Assembly (NCBI RefSeq): GCF_017357385.1
Contig: NZ_CP071632.1
Coordinates: 2,919,501-2,983,500 of the forward strand
Source: Rhizobium sp. NZLR1
GTDB taxonomy: Bacteria; Pseudomonadota; Alphaproteobacteria; Rhizobiales; Rhizobiaceae
Reading direction: 5' to 3'
DNA length: 64,000 bases
Shown here: one piece after another, positions 9,633 through 17,490 of the stretch
Numbering within the stretch: position 1 is the stretch's first letter
How the letters are laid out: each line of letters opens with the position of its first letter
The notes under the pieces: model-generated
Told to the model about the DNA's origin: nothing
Databases searched by the model: none
The model's input: only the letters and a program-made list of their open reading frames with translations
Translations under genes and position numbers: made by a program

Positions 9633-10449
9633 AGGCCACGGCCACGATGACATGCGCCTGAATTTTGGCAGCAACCTCGCCGCCGCCATGCCTGTCTGCA
9701 ATCGCGGATGCAGCGTAGTCGGTCGCAGCCTCCAGTTTTCCTGCCTCTCTGGCTTCGATCTCATTGCGAAGAAGCGTGCCCTGACAATAGGCAACGGCCG
9801 GAATGCGGGGCGAGGATGCGCGGCTTTGTTCGGCCCTCGTTTCGATCACCACATGGGAGAAACCTGCGCCCTCCAACTCCGACCGGATCAGGTCCTTGTC
9901 GTGGTAGCCATGCGGCGTGCGTGCCAGGAAGCGCGGCGGAGCGTTCGGAAAAATCCTGGCGAGAGCATTCGTCACATCATTCGCAAACACATTCTCTTCG
10001 ATGCGATCCCATACGCTCAGCAAAAAACGTCCTCCTGATTTCAGGACCCGCCTTGCTTCGCGGTAGGCAGCCGGCCGGTCGGGAAAGAACATCGCCCCGA
10101 ACTGACAACAGACGAGATCGAAGGCCGCATCCTCAAACGGTAGCGCCAGAGCATCCGCCTGGCGCCATTGGATGCGGCTGTCGGGCGTTTGCCGGGAAGC
10201 GGCATAGTCGAGCATCGGCTGGTTGAGGTCGCTGACAACATAGCTTGCGCCTGACGACAATCTTGGCGCCAATACGCGGGTAACGACCCCGGTGCCCGCG
10301 GCGGTTTCCAACACGGCGCTCGGCGAGAAGGATGCCGCCCGCCCCGCAAGATCCGCAGCGTAAGGTTCGAAAATCAACGGAACCATATAGCGGTCGTAGT
10401 TTTCCGGAACCGAGCCTGCGAACACCTTATCCGTTTCCAGCATTGCCAT
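9631..10449 (-). CDS. SAM-dependent class I methyltransferase (UbiE/MenG-like fold)
   Basis: 272 aa. Motif I VLETAAGTGVVTRVLAP, motif II around YVVSDLNQPML, post-II WRQADALALPFEDAAFDLV, and LKSGGRFLLSVWD as motif III. The first ~25 residues (VFAGSVPENYDRYMVPLIFEPYA with flanks) are typical of a rhizobial small-molecule methyltransferase subgroup. The ATG at 10449 follows GGAAGGGATAGTG; a longer in-frame start at 10593 is unsupported. Substrate unknown. Confidence 0.87.
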   Translation of the reverse strand: MAMLETDKVFAGSVPENYDRYMVPLIFEPYAADLAGRAASFSPSAVLETAAGTGVVTRVLAPRLSSGASYVVSDLNQPMLDYAASRQTPDSRIQWRQADALALPFEDAAFDLVCCQFGAMFFPDRPAAYREARRVLKSGGRFLLSVWDRIEENVFANDVTNALARIFPNAPPRFLARTPHGYHDKDLIRSELEGAGFSHVVIETRAEQSRASSPRIPAVAYCQGTLLRNEIEAREAGKLEAATDYAASAIADRHGGGEVAAKIQAHVIVAVA

Positions 10450-10620
10450 CACTATCCCTTCCGATGGCTCAAAGATTAGCATGGAATGACGTGTTGAGGG
10501 CCTGTTTTCGCCCGAGCGACGTTCAGCAGCGTCTGCGGCAATGTCGGTTGACCAACTCTCCGGTCGGAGATGACAACGCCGCGGATTCTTCAATTCGGTG
10601 CTGGAAACCCTGCAGCCTTA

Positions 10621-11373
10621 TTATTCCAGGCGGCGCGCTTCCATCGGCGCGTCCTGCCTGAACCCCTCGAAATAGCGGCCGCCATGCAAGGCAAGCTCGC
10701 GGTCGGCCAAAGCCAGAAATCGCGTAGCGTCGCCCTCTGCCGCCAGCCTGAACGCCGCGTCGAATTCGATTGCCAATTGTGCATCGAGCGCTCTTATGAG
10801 ACGCGGCGCCCACTTTCCGCGGCCGGCCCACGCGCCACGCCCGAGGAGGATGAGGTCGGCGAGTTTCTGATAGAGCTGCGCAGCGATGGCCGCGATCTCT
10901 TCGGGCGGGCGCGACCCGCGCAGATCGTCGGCAAGATCGGTGACGTGATAGCGCAGCATGTCGTAGCTTGCGCCGGCAAGAGGTTTTGGCCCTGCTGCGA
11001 GCATGCTTGCGGCCCTGGCCTGAACGATGCGTGCGCTGTCGAAATCCAGGCCCACGATGCTACCGGTCGCCACCATGGTGACCATGACGGGGCAGCCGCT
11101 CTCCGCATCGGCATGAAGATAATGCGCCAGCGTCTGTTCGTCGTGGACGAAGGCCTCGACCGGGAAACCGTCCTCAGTGAACGACTCCCGCGAGGCTCTT
11201 TCCAGCGATGGGAACACGACCACGAGATCAATATCCGAAAACGCAGTCCCATCGCCACGCATGAGCGAACCAGCCACGTAGGCGAAAGCCGCCCCGGCAA
11301 AGCGGCTGGTGACGCAACGACGGGCAACGGCCAGCGCCCGCTCCGCAAGAATATGCTTCTGGATATCGTCCAT
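10621..11373 (-). CDS. Nucleotidyltransferase-domain protein (aminoglycoside/lincosamide NTase-like)
   Basis: 250 aa. Polymerase-beta-like nucleotidyltransferase core at the N-terminus: GSLMRGD (35-41) and SDIDL (46-50) carry the G-S and D-x-D metal site. The C-terminal half is all-helical (YQKLADLILLGRGAWAGRGKW), as in drug nucleotidyltransferases of 240-280 aa. The start has GAGGA 8 bases upstream. It is preceded by a short leader ORF, a terminator and a complementary antiterminator (11405-11533), implying attenuation-controlled expression. I infer an antibiotic-modifying enzyme, but the fold also occurs in non-resistance proteins and the substrate is unproven. Confidence 0.82.
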   Translation of the reverse strand: MDDIQKHILAERALAVARRCVTSRFAGAAFAYVAGSLMRGDGTAFSDIDLVVVFPSLERASRESFTEDGFPVEAFVHDEQTLAHYLHADAESGCPVMVTMVATGSIVGLDFDSARIVQARAASMLAAGPKPLAGASYDMLRYHVTDLADDLRGSRPPEEIAAIAAQLYQKLADLILLGRGAWAGRGKWAPRLIRALDAQLAIEFDAAFRLAAEGDATRFLALADRELALHGGRYFEGFRQDAPMEARRLE

Positions 11374-11408
11374 GATTTCATCCTCGAATGCGGGACACGG
11401 GCGGCAAC

Positions 11409-11435
11409 AAAAAACCCGCTCGTCTCCGGCGGGTT
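11409..11435 (-). terminator. Intrinsic terminator inside the nucleotidyltransferase leader
   Basis: On the minus strand AACCCGC (11435-11429 side) and GCGGGTT (11419-11413 side) form a perfect 7-bp stem with a 9-base loop, followed at once by six Ts. It lies upstream of the nucleotidyltransferase start, so it would stop transcription before the gene unless disrupted. Confidence 0.8.
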
Positions 11436-11464
11436 GGTCTTAGCGGCAATGAACGGAATTCAGT

Positions 11465-11533
11465 TCACGCGTCTAACACCCACCGCGGCGCGATGGTCGT
11501 AGACTGTGTTGAAACTGCAAAAATCCTGCTCAT
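11465..11533 (-). CDS. Putative 22-aa regulatory leader peptide with IFAVST motif
   Basis: ATG at 11533 to TGA at 11465. Residues 4-9 are IFAVST, close to IFVIST of the ErmC leader peptide, where erythromycin arrests the ribosome. The rest is Q-S-T-T-I-A-P-R-W-V-L-D-A. No strong Shine-Dalgarno is seen. A TTGACG/TTAACG promoter-like pair on the minus strand ends just before the ATG, so the peptide may be made from a leaderless mRNA, as described for rhizobial trpL. Codons 17-19 contain GGTGGGT, complementary to the 5' arm of the downstream terminator. Too short for normal gene prediction; inference only. Confidence 0.6.
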   Translation of the reverse strand: MSRIFAVSTQSTTIAPRWVLDA

Positions 11534-11657
11534 GGCCAACGTTAACCTGCGACCTTGACAGCGTCAATGCACCGAAGCGGGACGCCCGGGACGCTTCCCC
11601 GGCGCGATGTTTTCCGTCTAAGATGCGGCAAGACTCGAAAACAGAAAGAGCCCGCTC

Positions 11658-12353
11658 ATGTCCGATCCCGCAACCGTCATCCCGCTTCCGCAACCGGTTT
11701 TGCTGCCGGTCGAGGGCAGCGCCGAGCGTTTTCCGGTGCGCCGCGTCTATTGCGTCGGGCGCAACTATGCCGACCATGCGATCGAGATGGGTCATGATCC
11801 CACCCGCGAGCCGCCCTTCTTCTTCCAGAAGAATGCCGATAACCTGCTGCCGGCGGGCAATGCCTTCCCCTATCCGCCACTCTCGAAGGACGTGCATTAC
11901 GAGGTCGAATGTGTGCTTGCGCTGAAATCCGGCGGCGCCAACATTAAGGCCGCAGACGCGCTCGACTGCATTTACGGCTATGCCGTCGGCGTCGATTTCA
12001 CCCGCCGCGATCTGCAGGGCGAGGCCAAGAAGCTCGGCCGTCCCTGGGAGGTCGGAAAGGCCTTCGAACATTCCGCCCCCGTCTCGTCGATCGTTCCGGC
12101 AAGCCGCCTCGGCCACCCCTCGCAGGCAAATATCTGGCTGGAACAGAACGGCAAGCGTGTCCAGGACGGCGATCTCAACCAGATGATCTGGAAGGTGCCG
12201 GAGATCATCGCCGAACTGTCGAAGCTCTTCACGCTGGCGCCGGGCGATATCATCATGACCGGCACGCCTGCCGGCGTCGGTGCGGTCGCCAGGGGCGATC
12301 GCATCAGTTGCGGCATCGACGGCGTCGCCACCCTATCGGTCGAGATCGTCTGA
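11658..12353 (+). CDS. Fumarylacetoacetate hydrolase (FAH)-family protein
   Basis: 231 aa, the length of the short FAH family (fumarylpyruvate / acylpyruvate hydrolases). Metal ligands appear in the HYEVECVLAL segment (E-x-E) and in YGYAVGVDFTRRD; FFFQKNADN and the C-terminal PGDIIMTGTPAGVGAV are family signatures. It cleaves C-C bonds in beta-diketo acids, or decarboxylates oxaloacetate in some members. The next gene starts 10 bp downstream on the same strand, so they are co-transcribed, but no aromatic pathway genes are nearby and the substrate is open. Confidence 0.92.
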   Translation: MSDPATVIPLPQPVLLPVEGSAERFPVRRVYCVGRNYADHAIEMGHDPTREPPFFFQKNADNLLPAGNAFPYPPLSKDVHYEVECVLALKSGGANIKAADALDCIYGYAVGVDFTRRDLQGEAKKLGRPWEVGKAFEHSAPVSSIVPASRLGHPSQANIWLEQNGKRVQDGDLNQMIWKVPEIIAELSKLFTLAPGDIIMTGTPAGVGAVARGDRISCGIDGVATLSVEIV

Positions 12354-12363
12354 GGAGCGAGCC

Positions 12364-12894
12364 ATGCCCGTCTATGCGCTCGGCGGATCAACGCCGAAAC
12401 TTGCCGCTGCCGGCCTCTATTGGATCGCACCGGATGCCAATATTATCGGCGAGATCGAGCTCGGCGAGAATGTCGGCGTCTGGTTCGGCGCCGTGCTGCG
12501 CGGCGACAACGAGAAGATCACCATCGGCGAAGGCACCAACATCCAGGAAGGTGTGATGGCCCATACCGACATGGGCTTCCCGATGACAACAGGCAAAGGC
12601 TGCACCATCGGCCACCACGCCATCCTCCACGGCTGCACGCTCGGAGACAACGTGCTGATCGGCATGGGCGCCACCATTCTGAATGGCGCGAAGATTGGCG
12701 ACAACTGCCTTGTTGGCGCCAATGCGCTGGTGACCGAAGGCAAGCAATTCCCCGATAATTCCCTCATCGTCGGAGCACCCGCCCGCGTCGTGCGTGTGCT
12801 CGACGAGGCGGCAATCGAAGCCATCCGCCGCTCGGCGGAAAACTACATCGCCAACTGGCAACGCTTCGCCCGCGATCTCAAGCAGATCGGGTGA
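12364..12894 (+). CDS. Gamma carbonic anhydrase-family left-handed beta-helix protein
   Basis: 176 aa of hexapeptide repeats (e.g. ANIIGEIELGENVGVWFGAV, CTIGHHAILHGCTLGDNVLI). Three zinc-ligand histidines are present: AHTD, GHHAILHG. This is the YrdA/PaaY-like gamma-CA subgroup, a trimer; many members lack measurable CA activity. The ATG at 12364 has GAGGAGCGAGCC upstream and lies 10 bp after the FAH-family gene. Confidence 0.92.
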   Translation: MPVYALGGSTPKLAAAGLYWIAPDANIIGEIELGENVGVWFGAVLRGDNEKITIGEGTNIQEGVMAHTDMGFPMTTGKGCTIGHHAILHGCTLGDNVLIGMGATILNGAKIGDNCLVGANALVTEGKQFPDNSLIVGAPARVVRVLDEAAIEAIRRSAENYIANWQRFARDLKQIG

Positions 12895-13042
12895 TCGGGC
12901 CGGCAGAATCGGGGAACACGTGCTTGAGTTTCGGCGAAAGCGGCTGATTGCGCGACGCCTCTGCATCCCGCATTCTGGATGTCAGAGAAGTTCCGCCATT
13001 GCCGCAATGACGGCCCGAGGCTGATTTCGTTGAAAAACCGCC

Positions 13043-13444
13043 TTATTCGGCAGCTTCGAGAAACTGGCTGTTTCGTGAGGAAGAGGCAAGCGCCTGAACC
13101 CTGGCTTCCGCCTTGGCGATCAGCTGATAGAATTCGTCCTGCGCTTCGACATCCAGTTGAATGACGGCATTGACGTCATCGGGCGTATCGCAAACGCAGG
13201 CGATTGCCGAAATGGGACAGATGCCGCCTGGGTAACGCTTGCCGGTTCCGGTATAGGCGCGACGGCCCCAACGCTCGGAATAAACCGTCTCTTCTCGCTC
13301 GAGATGCAGGATTGTTCCCTTGCAGGCGGTCACAATGGCCGCCTTGCCGTAAGCGAACCAATGATAGTTCAGCTTCCGGAGAATATATTTGCCGGTGATA
13401 TCCTCGCCAGCCAGTTCGGCAGGGTTTTCAATCATTCTGATCAT
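13043..13444 (-). CDS. Hypothetical protein
   Basis: 133 aa, not recognised. It has no TM helix. A central Cys-containing segment (YPGGICPISAIACVCDTPDD) and a basic first half (KYILRKLNYHWFAYGKAAIV) are the only visible features. The ATG at 13444 has GAGGGA 8 bases upstream; an alternative ATG at 13480 adds 12 residues with a poorer ribosome site. Single gene, convergent with the carbonic anhydrase gene. Confidence 0.65.
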   Translation of the reverse strand: MIRMIENPAELAGEDITGKYILRKLNYHWFAYGKAAIVTACKGTILHLEREETVYSERWGRRAYTGTGKRYPGGICPISAIACVCDTPDDVNAVIQLDVEAQDEFYQLIAKAEARVQALASSSRNSQFLEAAE

Positions 13445-13776
13445 GAAGGCTTCCCTCAACGTTTTCAGAATATCCTTCATCTCTGCTTACGCGACAAGTC
13501 AAAAAACGCTGCTTTTGGAGACACTTAGTCACAAAGTGTTTCCGATTCTTACATAAATCATTCGTTGGGCCGTGTGTCGGGTACACAATTCCTCGTCGAA
13601 TTTGCCGTACCTGCACTCGATTTCGGCATTGTTCGAGGTGGCGGCGACGTCACTGTCCCCTTGTGTTTTTCTGCCTGGGCTCGATATGTCTCCCTGACTG
13701 GTCCGAAGACCGTTCCGTTTTTTCCTCCCAGAAAACGACCGCTGTTTCGCCAAATTGCCACCAGCAGGAGAATTTC

Positions 13777-14137
13777 ATGGTCGACGCGATCAACCCCATC
13801 TCCGCCACCGCCCCGTCCGAACCCACTAAGGTCGGCACCAGCACATCGATCGGCTCCGAACCCGACAATGCCTGGGTCGCCAGCCCGCCAGTCGCAGATC
13901 ACCGCCGATCAGATGGCACTCAAGAAGGAAACCGAAAGCGATTTCATCCCGCACGCGAATCTGATCGTCCACGACGAGGAGAACTCACAGAAGCGGTTTG
14001 CGCACGCGGCATCGGAAGAAGGGGAAGAAGCTGGGCATCAAGCGGAGCAACCGGTCTTGTCAGGCGAAAGCGAGCGGATCGGCACCCGCAATTTCGACGA
14101 CGACACCCCGTTCGGAGAGCGCGTCGTCATCGTCTGA
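13777..14137 (+). pseudogene. Small acidic hypothetical protein, frameshifted
   Basis: A good start (CAGGAGAATTTC then ATG at 13777) opens MVDAINPISATAPSEPTKVG and reads to about 13890 (NAWVASP). A protein-like continuation (QITADQMALKKETESDF ... ending RVVIV, stop 14137) then lies one frame over. One extra base near 13885-13900 would explain this. The rejoined product would be about 120 aa, acidic and soluble. Function unknown. It could be real decay, programmed shifting (no slippery site seen) or a sequence error. Confidence 0.5.
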
Positions 14138-14148
14138 TGTCCGCGCAA

Positions 14149-14547
14149 TTACCGCTCGCCCTGAAGCTGAGCTTCGATGGCCACCTTGTCGACCACCGAC
14201 CAGACCTCGACGATCTTTCCGTCGCGAAATTCGTAGATGACGTTCTCGGCGAAGGTCACTCGCCTGCCGTTCACATCGATGCCGAGGAATTCTCCCTTGG
14301 GCGTGCAGTCGAAGCTCAGCCGGCACGCTAGGTAAGGCGGGTCAACGACTAGCATTAGCACATTGAAACAAAGGTCCGGAATATCATCGAAATCGCGCTC
14401 CAGCATGGCGATGTAACCCGACAACCCGATCTGTCGCTCGTTGTGAATCGCGTCGCGGGCGACGAACTGCCCGAGGTTCGGCCAGTCCTGCCTGTTGAGG
14501 CAGGCGATGTAGTCGCGATAGAGATCCACAAGTTTGGTTTTCGTCAT
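14149..14547 (-). CDS. SnoaL-like (NTF2-fold) protein
   Basis: 132 aa from the ATG at 14547 (MTKTKLVDLYRDYIACLNRQ). It is the size and pattern of SnoaL/ester-cyclase-like NTF2 folds: N-terminal helix with NRQDWPNLGQFVARDAIHN, then strands ending ENVIYEFRDGKIVEVWSVVDK, the family's characteristic C-terminus. A longer frame to 14712 is compositional. Members include cyclases, isomerases and binding proteins; no specific role can be given. Confidence 0.82.
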   Translation of the reverse strand: MTKTKLVDLYRDYIACLNRQDWPNLGQFVARDAIHNERQIGLSGYIAMLERDFDDIPDLCFNVLMLVVDPPYLACRLSFDCTPKGEFLGIDVNGRRVTFAENVIYEFRDGKIVEVWSVVDKVAIEAQLQGER

Positions 14548-14881
14548 GGTTCGTTCCAGGCTTGGCAACAGCTCGGCGGTGAAGATAGTGCCGGAACCGG
14601 TGCTTGTCAGCGGCGAGCGCGCCCTTTCGAAGCGCGGCGCCCTCTGACGCCAGCGCTGAACGGCTCTCATCGAGTTACCTGAGCTCCCTTGTGTTTTGCC
14701 GCTTCGGCTCACTCACGAGTTTGAAGGAGCCAATATTGCCGCGCCCTCTTCGCCCGAGGAACGGCAGGCCTGGTCTCTTGCAGGAGACTTCCCAGTCTGC
14801 GAGACGGGACCATTCGCGGCCGAGCCTGGGCGGTCGGCGTTAGGCACCTTGGCGATGCGATTGAACGACGACGCGTCTGGT

Positions 14882-15457
14882 TCAGGAGAACTCACCTGCG
14901 CGAGGACCAGCAAGCGTCACGCGCCAGCCCGTTCGCGATTGGAAATCCTGCGTGGCCAGAAACGTATAGCCGGTTATGCGCCAGGGCTTCACGGCGCTGG
15001 TCAGATTATCCAGCACAAAATCGCCGCCGTCCGTCCGGGCAATGAGAACGACATGGTTTTGATCATGCGGTCCGATGACCACGGAAAGCGCCAACCGGTT
15101 CGAGGGAAACCCAGCCTCGATCAGGTCCTTCATCTTCTGGAGGGCGTAGTCCTCACAGTCGCCACGGCCGGCGACCGGTAGTGACCAAACATCCTTGGAT
15201 CCGGATGAGGGGCGATCTTCTGCGGGAATGATGCGTCCATTTACAGCACGATTGACCTTTTGAAGAAGCGCCATGCCTGCCGCGTCGTTCAGCTGTTGCG
15301 CCGCCATCCTGCCGCACAGCCATTTGTACTTGGCGCAGGCTGCGCCGAATCCCACAGGTGCGCCGATGCTTCTCGTCACAGGTAGCGATGACCCGGCAAC
15401 AGCCTGAAAAGCCAGGAGAATGAATGAGATAGCAGCAAGAGAAAAGAGACGCGCCAT
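14882..15457 (-). CDS. Secreted transglutaminase-like cysteine peptidase (BTLCP family)
   Basis: 191 aa. Cleavable signal peptide (MARLFSLAAISFILLAFQAVAG). The catalytic triad is visible: Cys101 in GDCEDYA, His135 in NHVVL and Asp150 in VLDN. It matches the bacterial transglutaminase-like cysteine proteinase family, well represented in rhizobia and related to the LapG fold, though the LapG neighbours LapD/LapA are absent. Probable periplasmic peptidase with unknown substrate. It is preceded by an AT-rich gap shared with the divergent repeat-protein gene. Confidence 0.9.
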   Translation of the reverse strand: MARLFSLAAISFILLAFQAVAGSSLPVTRSIGAPVGFGAACAKYKWLCGRMAAQQLNDAAGMALLQKVNRAVNGRIIPAEDRPSSGSKDVWSLPVAGRGDCEDYALQKMKDLIEAGFPSNRLALSVVIGPHDQNHVVLIARTDGGDFVLDNLTSAVKPWRITGYTFLATQDFQSRTGWRVTLAGPRAGEFS

Positions 15458-15648
15458 AGCGGATTCCCCTTATTTGTATCGTCACGATAACAGAGTCGGT
15501 ATAAAAATTTATTAAAATTTTATACTTACGAATTTAACCTTATTATATAACTGACACAGATTAACTATTGTTTATTCTTAACGTTAGTTGATCGTTAGTA
15601 TACGAACTCTCTCCATTAACATTCGGTTAACCTTGGGAGACGGTTGAA
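15458..15648. promoter_or_regulatory. AT-rich divergent promoter region
   Basis: A 191-bp region much more AT-rich than its surroundings, with runs such as AAAATTTATTAAAATTTTATAC and TTCTTAACGTTAGTTGATCGTTAG in part. It separates the divergent cysteine peptidase and repeat-protein genes. It probably holds both promoters; no known operator was recognised. Confidence 0.5.
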
Positions 15649-16824
15649 ATGATCAGCAGAGCATCGAAATTGGGCATTGCCTTAGCTTCGCTTCTGGCAA
15701 GCAGCAGCTTGGCAACCGCAGCCCCGGCAGTGGTTAACTGCAACAGCGCAGTTCGCGGCACACTCGAATACAGGCTGTGCATGCCGACCAAATCAATTCC
15801 GGCCGGCAGCAAGTTCAGCCCGAGAGATAGCGACCCCAGCAGCCAGGGCACCGGCAGCGGCAAGAAAACATCGAGCACCGGGTCGACTGCCGAAAACAGC
15901 GGCAACCAGGTTGCTGACGGTGGCGGAAACGATACCGGCGGCGGAGATGACACCGGCGATGGCAAGGACCACGATCACCACGGCGGCAAAGACCACGATC
16001 ATCACGGCGACAAGGACCACGATCATCACGGCGACAAGGACCGCGATCACCACGGCGACAAGGACCGCGATCACCACGGCGACAAGGACCGCGATCATCA
16101 CGGCGACAAGGACCGCGATCATCACGACGGCGACAAGGGCAAGGATCACGGTCACGGCAAGGGCGACAAAGACGGTTCGGGCAAGAGCGACAACGGCGGC
16201 TCCGGCAAGAGTGACAACGGCGGCTCCGGCAAGAGCGACGATGGCGGCTCCGGCAAGAGCGACAATGGCGGCGCCGGCAAGAGTGACAATGGCGGCTCCG
16301 GCAAGGGCGACAATGGCGGCTCCGGCAAGGGCGACAACGGCGGCTCCGGCAAGAGTGACAATGGCGGCTCCGGCAAGGGCGACAATGGCGGCTCCGGCAA
16401 GAGCGACAATGGCGGCTCCGACAAGGGCGACAATGGCGGCTCCGGCAAGAGCGACAATGGCGGCTCCGACAAGGGCGACAATGGCGGCTCCGGCAAGAGC
16501 GACAATGGCGGCTCCGGCAAGAGCGACAATGGCGGCTCCGGCAAGAGCGACAATGGCGGCTCCGGCAAGAGCGACAATGGCGGCTCCGGCAAGAGCGACA
16601 ATGGCGGCTCCGGCAAGAGCGACAATGGCGGCTCCGGCAAGAGCGACAATGGCGGCTCCGGCAAGAGCGACAATGGCGGCTCCGGCAAGAGCGACAATGG
16701 CGGCTCCGGCAAGAGCGACAATGGCGGCTCCGGCAACGGCTCCGGCAAGGGCGACAATGGCGGCTCCGGCAAGGGCGACAACGGCGGCTCCGGCAAGGGC
16801 GGCTCTGAATCCAAGCCGGACTAA
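15649..16824 (+). CDS. Secreted low-complexity repeat protein, (SGKSDNGG)n
   Basis: 391 aa. Signal peptide (cleavage near ATAAPA), then a ~100-residue region with a Cys pair, a His/Asp-rich stretch of DKDRDHHG repeats (about 15967-16134), then about 26 copies of an 8-residue SGKSDNGG-type unit to the C-terminus, with no folded domain. The mature protein should be disordered, highly hydrophilic and possibly metal- or polysaccharide-binding. The His/Asp stretch could bind divalent metal, but this is inference. A strong terminator follows. Copy number probably varies between strains. Confidence 0.8.
   Translation: MISRASKLGIALASLLASSSLATAAPAVVNCNSAVRGTLEYRLCMPTKSIPAGSKFSPRDSDPSSQGTGSGKKTSSTGSTAENSGNQVADGGGNDTGGGDDTGDGKDHDHHGGKDHDHHGDKDHDHHGDKDRDHHGDKDRDHHGDKDRDHHGDKDRDHHDGDKGKDHGHGKGDKDGSGKSDNGGSGKSDNGGSGKSDDGGSGKSDNGGAGKSDNGGSGKGDNGGSGKGDNGGSGKSDNGGSGKGDNGGSGKSDNGGSDKGDNGGSGKSDNGGSDKGDNGGSGKSDNGGSGKSDNGGSGKSDNGGSGKSDNGGSGKSDNGGSGKSDNGGSGKSDNGGSGKSDNGGSGKSDNGGSGKSDNGGSGNGSGKGDNGGSGKGDNGGSGKGGSESKPD
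16171..16818 (+). repeat. 24-bp coding tandem repeat array
   Basis: About 26 units encoding [S/A][G/D]K[S/G]D[N/D]GG. Around ten consecutive units between about 16483 and 16730 are identical at DNA level, so the array has recently expanded or is homogenised by recombination. The unit length is a multiple of three, so gains and losses keep the frame. Confidence 0.92.
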
Positions 16825-16843
16825 GCTTATCCGCGCAGAAACG

Positions 16844-16877
16844 AAAAAGGTGAGGCCGGTCTCCGGCCTCGCCTTTT
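16844..16877 (+). terminator. Rho-independent terminator after repeat-protein gene
   Basis: AAAAAGGTGAGGCCGG and CCGGCCTCGCCTTTTT form a near-perfect 16-bp stem with a 3-base loop and a T-run. The A-run on the other side makes it potentially bidirectional. Confidence 0.9.
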
Positions 16878-17091
16878 TGAGTCATCGCTTTGTATATCGA
16901 TCGGTAGCAAGTACCGTGAGGGAACCAACGCGCGGATCGTTACCGCCGCTCGGCGAGCGCGAGCCTGCAGCCTTGCATATATGGGGGCAAACCGCGAATG
17001 CACTCTGCACAAGCGAAGGGTAATGAAGGATGCGCCGTGTAGCCCCCTCACCTACGCTCAGCGCATTTGAGGCTTGCGGGCATCCCTCGCT

Positions 17092-17490
17092 TCACGCCGC
17101 GCAGGTCTCGCACAATCCGCGGATCTCGATCGTCGTCTTCTCCGGCTTGAACTTCTGCCCGCGCACCCAGCTCATCAGCCGGTGGTCGACCTCGTGGTCG
17201 TGGAATTCCGTCACCTGGCCGCAGCTTTCGCAGATGGCGAAGGCGACGATGCCGTGGCTGTGGCAGTCGTCGCCGGGATGGGCACAGGCGACGAAGGAAT
17301 TGATGCTTTCGAGCCGGTGCACGACGCCGTATTCGAGCAGTTTTTCCAGCGCCCGGTAGACTTGCAGCGGCGCGCGAAAACCGTGGTCGCGTAGCTTGTC
17401 AAGGATGGTATAGGCGCTGAGCGGCCCTTCGGCCTTTTCGAGCACATCAAAGACCAGCGACTGGTTCTTGGTGAGTTGCGGTGTCGTCAT
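17092..17490 (-). CDS. zur: Zinc uptake regulator Zur (Fur family)
   Basis: 132 aa. Fur-type winged helix (GPLSAYTILDKLRDHG, APLQVYRALEKL) and a metal-binding C-terminus with CESCGQV and CETCAA, the two CxxC pairs of the structural zinc, plus CHSHGIVAFA and HDHEVDH. It overlaps znuB by 4 bp (ATGA), the usual arrangement for zinc-specific members. When zinc-loaded it should repress the znu genes and the COG0523 GTPase gene from the boxes at 19259-19291 and 20414-20429. Confidence 0.95.
   Translation of the reverse strand: MTTPQLTKNQSLVFDVLEKAEGPLSAYTILDKLRDHGFRAPLQVYRALEKLLEYGVVHRLESINSFVACAHPGDDCHSHGIVAFAICESCGQVTEFHDHEVDHRLMSWVRGQKFKPEKTTIEIRGLCETCAA

Noticed and set aside
15967..16134. Possible CRISPR-like or iteron array in the DKDRDHHG repeats
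   Set aside because: The repeats are in frame, contiguous without unique spacers, and encode a His/Asp tract.
16152..16885. Long antisense frames opposite the repeat-protein gene (Pro/Leu- or Cys/Arg-rich)
   Set aside because: They are the reverse translation of the 24-bp repeats; no ribosome site or domain.
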